Positions 59,832-64,000 of a DNA stretch of 64,000 bases are shown here, one piece after another. Position 1 is the first letter of the stretch; each line of letters starts with the position of its first letter. A program made the position numbers and the translations under genes. The notes beneath the pieces are model-generated. The model saw nothing but the letters and a program-made list of their open reading frames with translations, was not told where the DNA came from and did not search any database. Location of the stretch: assembly GCA_905221605.1 (NCBI GenBank), contig CAJNDS010002190.1, forward strand, positions 1,297,288-1,361,287, in the 5' to 3' direction. The DNA is from Symbiodinium natans (Eukaryota; Sar; Dinophyceae; Suessiales; Symbiodiniaceae).

Positions 59832-60119
59832 AAACTCAATAAAGGAATGGGATTTTAGAATACTCTCTGCGTGCTCCGCAGATCTTGAATCCCCGTACCA
59901 ACTGGTCTAATTGCGGGAACCTACGGAACTATCCATACGATGCCCTTATATATTCCCCTACAGCCAAAAGCTTAAACCCTAAACCCTAAACCCTATAGTA
60001 TACTTTCTGATGGAAGGGGAAAAAGTCGCCCTACGAAGCCAAGAGCCGACATCCCAACTTCGAGTCGACATCCAAACTTCGAGCAATAGAACTCGCAAAG
60101 ACGGTCGGAAGAATTACGA

Positions 60120-60212
60120 GGGTTTAGGGTTTAGGGTTTAGGGTTTAGGGTTTATGGTTTGGGGTTTAGGGTTTAGGGTTTAGGGTTTAGCGTTTAGCGT
60201 TTAGGGTTTAGG
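60120..60212 (+). repeat. (TTTAGGG)n array with AGCGTTT variants
   Basis: About twelve units including two TTTAGCG. Confidence 0.93.
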
Positions 60213-60499
60213 GTTTAGGGGTCATGGTCCCTTGGTAGTATGTTCTTGTGGTCCCTGTATATATATACTGCATCCTAGAATAGCCGCCAAAACCCTATTC
60301 TAATTATTTTTGGGCTCTTATAGGAGGTCTACGGAGGAAGGCAAGGGGTCCCGAATTCAGACCCTAAACCCTAAACCCTAAACCCTAAACCCTAAACCCC
60401 TGGAGCTTTAAGGTTTTGGGGGTTTTGGGGGTTTCGGCCTAGACCCGAAACGTCGGCATCTCCCTGGAATTCCGCAGCTCCCGCCTCTCTCGCGTGCAA

Positions 60500-60553
<54 letters not shown>

Positions 60554-60868
60554 AGGGAGAGGGAGAGGGAGAGGGAGAGGGAGAGAGAGGGAGAGAGAGC
60601 AAGAAAGAGAGAAAGGGAAAGACAAAGACAGATAAAGAGAACGAACAAGAGAAAAATAACGAGAAAGATAAAGAGAAACATTAACAGAGAGAGAGAGAGA
60701 CAGAACGAGAGAAAGGGAGAAAGTGATAAAATGATAGAAAACGAGAGAGATAAAGAGACGGAAAGAGAGACGGAGAGAGAAAGAGAGTGAGATAAAAAGA
60801 GAGAACGAGACAGAAAGAGAGAGAAAGAGAGAGAAAGAGAGAGAAAGAGAGAGAAGGAGCGAGAGAAG
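60500..60868. repeat. (GA)n-rich polypurine block
   Basis: Pure GA, then GGGAGA units, then degenerate GAGAAA/GATAAA units. The Arg/Glu frame on plus and the Ser/Leu frames on minus come from it. Confidence 0.95.
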
Positions 60869-61332
60869 CTCGATCGACGTATTCTGGGACTTGATTAAAC
60901 CTTAAACTCTCGACCCTCTTGGCGCTGCGTGAAAAGCGATTACACCAATTAAGACAGATACCCTAAACCCCAAACCCTAAACCCTAAACCCCAAGTCCTC
61001 CATAGGTTGGGTGCAAGAACTTAAACTAAGTTACCCGAAAGCAGTCATCTAGTCGGTAATCTAGCATCCTTATCCTGAAAGCTTAGGGTTTAGGGTTTAG
61101 GGTTTGGGGTTTAGGGTTTAGGGGAATTGTTTATCAAGCCCCCTTGTCTGCATAGATAACGCCTCACGTCTCAGGTCGCTCGCAAAGCCCGCGTACGTCA
61201 GCTCAAGCTCGGACAGCCGAAGAAACACGAACTCAGCAGCACGAGGGCACTAGGCGACTCAACCCCAAACTACTAGGCCCCTAAACCCTAAACCCCAAAC
61301 CCTCAACCCTAAGTATACTACTAAGTTCAGCT

Positions 61333-61450
61333 CTGCAAGTGCCCCTACAACTCATCCCAGTTGTGGAATATGCTCCTGGCTTTGCCCATGTCTACAAGTG
61401 CGGCCGGCAAATGTCGTCACGTCTGCAAGGGTGCCCGAAGCCTGATGTGT
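61333..61450 (+). CDS. Exon-like island, about 37 codons
   Basis: After CTAAGTTCAG reads VPLQLIPVVEYAPGFAHVYK then CGRQMSSRLQGCPKPD. Two or three cysteines, protein-like. Runs on into T/G-rich intron-like sequence. Family unknown. Confidence 0.45.
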
Positions 61451-61657
61451 GTGTTTTTTATTTGGCATCTGAAGGGCATTTCGTTGTGGTTGAGGGTTTG
61501 GGGTTTGGGGTTTGTAGTTGGGGTTTGGGATTTGCGGTTTGGGGTTTAGGGTTTAGGGTTGTGTGTGTGTGTGTGTTTGCCTGAGTGCTGTTTTGTGGTC
61601 TTTCTGGGGCAGCACACCTTTTCAGACCCTTCATGGCCCATGCTTGCTTACAGAGGA

Positions 61658-61772
61658 TTATAGTGGGGTTTCCGAAACTGGGGGTACCTCATTGGGATCC
61701 TTATTCTAAGAGGATCTTATTATTTGGGGGACTATATTGGGGTCCACTATGTTTGTAAACTCCATAGTGGTG
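61658..61772. mobile_element. MITE-like element, family E
   Basis: GGGGTTTCCGAAACTGGGGG ... CACTATGTTTGTAAACTCCAT, with GAGGATCTTATTATTTGGGG in the centre. Confidence 0.6.
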
Positions 61773-61822
61773 CAGCAAATGATCATCATAGCCGTGGGGA
61801 GCATCTAGACATGTTCTTCTCT

Positions 61823-61905
61823 AGACGTGCGCAGGCAGCCAAGCATGTGGGGCGTCGTATGCTGGTAGCCCTGCTGAAAGAATTCTATTTTTTTCAACTG
61901 CGGAT
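61823..61905 (+). CDS. Exon-like island
   Basis: After TTCTTCTCTAG reads RAQAAKHVGRRMLVALLKEF then YFFQLRI to a stop. Basic amphipathic helix. Right end unclear, could be terminal. Confidence 0.38.
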
Positions 61906-62146
61906 CTGATTCAGATAACAGAAGAAGCCTTCAACCCTAAACTACCCGAAACCCTAAACCCGAAACCCTTAGACCCTAAACCAAAAAAAGACAAAACGAA
62001 AAAGCAGGCGCATGGAGGTGTGCGAAAATCCGTGTGGGGCCTTGGACCACTACATGGAGGGCCCCGGTGGATGGCCTTCCGTTGATGGGTTTGAACAATT
62101 TCTAGGGTTTAGGGTTTAGGTTTTAGGTTTTAGGGTTTAGGGTTTA

Positions 62147-62247
62147 GGGGGTTTCCGAAAAAAGGGGTCCCTTTTTTGGGGGTCCCTTTGACAGGCTTCT
62201 ATTTGTGGTATAAATGGGGCACCCCTATTTCGGAAAATGCCAATTTA
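62147..62247. mobile_element. MITE-like element, family E
   Basis: GGGGTTTCCGAAAAAAGGGG ... GGGGCACCCCTATTTCGGAAA, short and well inverted. Confidence 0.65.
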
Positions 62248-62724
62248 GGGTTTAGGGTCCAGAGTTCATAAGGGCTTACGAGTAAGGTGACCTATATTGT
62301 TCCAGAGCTAACATACCGAACAGCCCTACATGTGTCCCAGGGAGCCACATGCCACTTAGACAAGGAAGATAGCTTGACCCAGAATATTTGTGATTCGGGT
62401 TTGGGGTTCTGTAACTTAAGTCAGAATAGGGTTATACAGGTTTTAGGGCTATGTATCTTAACTCAGAAGAGTTTAATCTAGGGTTGAGGGTTATGTTACT
62501 CATCTCAGCATGGGGACTTACTGTAACCTGAAGCCCCAAAACCGAATGGTATTGACTCCCATGGACCCGTGGCTTTAAGGTTTCCAGGGCTTGTAGGGCT
62601 TGCAGTGGGTTATGGGCTTGTGGGAGTTGGAGGGCTAGGCTCTTGTAAGGCAGGGGACTTGGGGGTAGGAGTTCAGGGCTTAGGGTTTGGGGTTGGCTTT
62701 GTGTTCCTTTAAACCTTGCAGTAC

Positions 62725-62882
62725 ACCCTAAACCCTAAACCCTAAACCCTAAACCCTAAACCGTAAACCCTAACCCCTAAACCCTAAACCCTGAACCCTG
62801 AACCCTGAACCCTGAACCCTGAACCCTGAACCCTGAACCCTGAACCCTGAACCCTGAACCCTGAACCCTGAACCCTGAACCC
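62725..62882 (-). repeat. (CCCTAAA)n passing into a (CCCTGAA)n array
   Basis: After several CCCTAAA units the unit switches to CCCTGAA for about fifteen perfect copies. A single-base variant has been amplified as a block. Confidence 0.96.
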
Positions 62883-63171
62883 TTCCTGGGCGGAGGGAAG
62901 ACCCCACATGGAAGGCCACCAGGGGATGAGTTTTTGCGGGCTGAGCCAGAGAGTCATGGGTTTCCCTACTACCTCTACAGCCAGGGTTTCGGGTTTAGGG
63001 TTTAGGGTTTAGGGCTACTACCCCCGACTAGTTTCCCCGCTCAAGCAACCTTAATCCGGCTTTATCAGCCCCAAATAACCTTAATTATGGGAGGGAACCT
63101 AGGGGTGGAGTATAGAGGGGGGGGTAGTAGGGGAGCGCATCAGACAGAAGCAGAAGAGTTGCAGTAGCCAA

Positions 63172-63310
63172 CCACTTGGAGGATCATAGGTGCTTAGTAG
63201 CCAATGACAACTGTACTTATAGCCCACTCGTAAGCCCTTAATAAGTGCCCTAATAGGGTTAGAATAGGGTTAGAAGTACAGTCATAAGTACAGTACCTGC
63301 GACGATGGAG
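63172..63310. mobile_element. MITE-like element, family C (diverged)
   Basis: CCACTTGGAGGATCATAGGT on the left, GTACCTGCGACGATGG on the right, AACTGTACTTATAGCCCACT inside. Confidence 0.55.
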
Positions 63311-63643
63311 GCCCTGAAACCCATAAGTGACTCTCGGTTTAGGGTTTAGGGTTTAGGGTTTAGGATTCAGGGTTTAGGGTTTCGGGTTTAGGATTCAGGG
63401 TTTGGGGTTTAGGGGCCCATACACCTAAAGGACCTAAACCCTTAAGAACCCTAAGTCCAGGCCACGAAGCCCTAAACCACTGCACCCTACGGCAGAACCA
63501 TCTAAACCCTGAACCCTAAACCCTGAACCCTAAACCCTAAACCCTAAACCCCGAACCTCCAAGAACTGCAAGCAAGTTCCAGCCGCGCTCCTCTTGAGGC
63601 CGAAACCTACATGGAGACGCCTGAGGGTGAGCGGTCCCCAGAG

Positions 63644-63760
63644 TAGGGTTTAGGGTTTAGGGTTTAGGGTGTAGGGTTTAGGGTTTAGGGTTTCGGGTTT
63701 AGGGTTTCGGGTTTAGGGTTTAGGGTTTCGGGTTTCGGGTTTGGGGTTTGTGGTTTCGTG
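63644..63760 (+). repeat. (TTTAGGG)n and (TTTCGGG)n array
   Basis: TTTAGGG units with an increasing share of TTTCGGG towards the right, directly before the nonamer array. Confidence 0.92.
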
Positions 63761-63765
63761 TTTGG

Positions 63766-63894
63766 GGTTATTGGGGTTATTGGGGTTATTGGGGTTATTG
63801 GGGTTATTGGGGTTATTGGGGTTATTGGGGTTATTGGGGTTATTGGGGTTATTGGGGTTATTGGGGTTATTGGGGTTATTAGGGTTATTGGGGT
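63766..63894 (+). repeat. (GGGGTTATT)n nonamer array
   Basis: About fourteen copies of GGGGTTATT, one GGGTTATT variant. The Gly-Val-Ile frame over it is an artefact. Confidence 0.96.
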
Positions 63895-64000
63895 TCAGGG
63901 TTTAGGACGTAGGGCTCAAACAAGCCGCCGCTACAGCCCTCAACCCAAAACCTGCAAATCTCTACACCACAGAGCCCTAAGCCGTTAAACACCCCTCGGC

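Larger units (their letters stand above)
36771..64000. repeat. Right mosaic of interspersed TTTAGGG/CCCTAAA tracts
   Basis: Same architecture as the left side: telomere-like tracts in both orientations, MITE-like palindromes and exon-like islands. Intervals not described separately (for example 38885-39240, 42600-43000, 43740-44100, 50880-51020, 52560-53030, 55820-56030, 56450-57110) contain only degenerate units or unclassified unique sequence. Confidence 0.9.

Noticed and set aside
60392-60790. Arg/Glu-rich plus-strand and Ser/Leu-rich minus-strand ORFs
   Set aside because: Produced by the (GA)n polypurine block.

Overview
The window looks like nuclear DNA of a dinoflagellate or a close alveolate relative. 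Four things point there. The plant/alveolate telomere unit TTTAGGG (CCCTAAA on the other strand) is scattered through almost all of the window in both orientations. The one large mobile element is a copia-type retrotransposon whose pol resembles those I know from symbiodiniacean genomes, with CCCH zinc fingers in gag. Several apparent introns have GC-AG or GA-AG ends, which dinoflagellates tolerate. No bacterial-type operon, rRNA gene or tRNA gene was seen.

Layout. 1-1300 is low-complexity, G-rich sequence. 1444-3993 holds a string of short in-frame islands bounded by AG...GT, read as one multi-exon gene of unknown function. 4300-24365 is a mosaic of TTTAGGG arrays, other short tandem arrays, palindromic MITE-like elements of about 100-140 bp (at least eight families, A-H) and single exon-like islands. 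24371-36765 is a complete, apparently young LTR retrotransposon: identical 143-bp LTRs, 5-bp target duplication GGATG, purine tract before the 3' LTR. 36771-64000 returns to the mosaic, with the best exon clusters at 41599-42062, 48335-49246 and 51758-52526.

The retrotransposon is the centre of interest. It encodes gag (24540-26669), an aspartic-protease frame (to 27710) separated from gag by one in-frame TGA, and an 8.6-kb ORF (27851-36475, 2874 codons). That ORF carries integrase, reverse transcriptase and RNase H, then about 1500 further residues. The extra part contains a 2-oxoglutarate/Fe(II) oxygenase-like domain with TET/JBP-like spacing, an SGNH/GDSL-hydrolase-like domain, a Tpt1/KptA RNA 2'-phosphotransferase domain, a zinc ribbon and an unidentified C-terminal domain. 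Scattered over the element are about eleven copies of a short hairpin motif (stem CCC/GGG, mostly with a GNRA tetraloop, followed by NNNGYCG). It occurs in two reading registers and in non-coding parts, so it appears to be conserved as nucleic acid. One copy contains the gag stop codon.

The second theme is intron structure. Several exon-like islands end exactly where a GTTTAGGG tract begins, so the telomere-like repeat itself seems to supply the 5' splice site. In other places a palindromic MITE fills the gap between two exon-like segments and supplies the terminal AG, which is how introner elements behave. All exon calls are made by eye from reading frame and flanking dinucleotides. They need transcript data.
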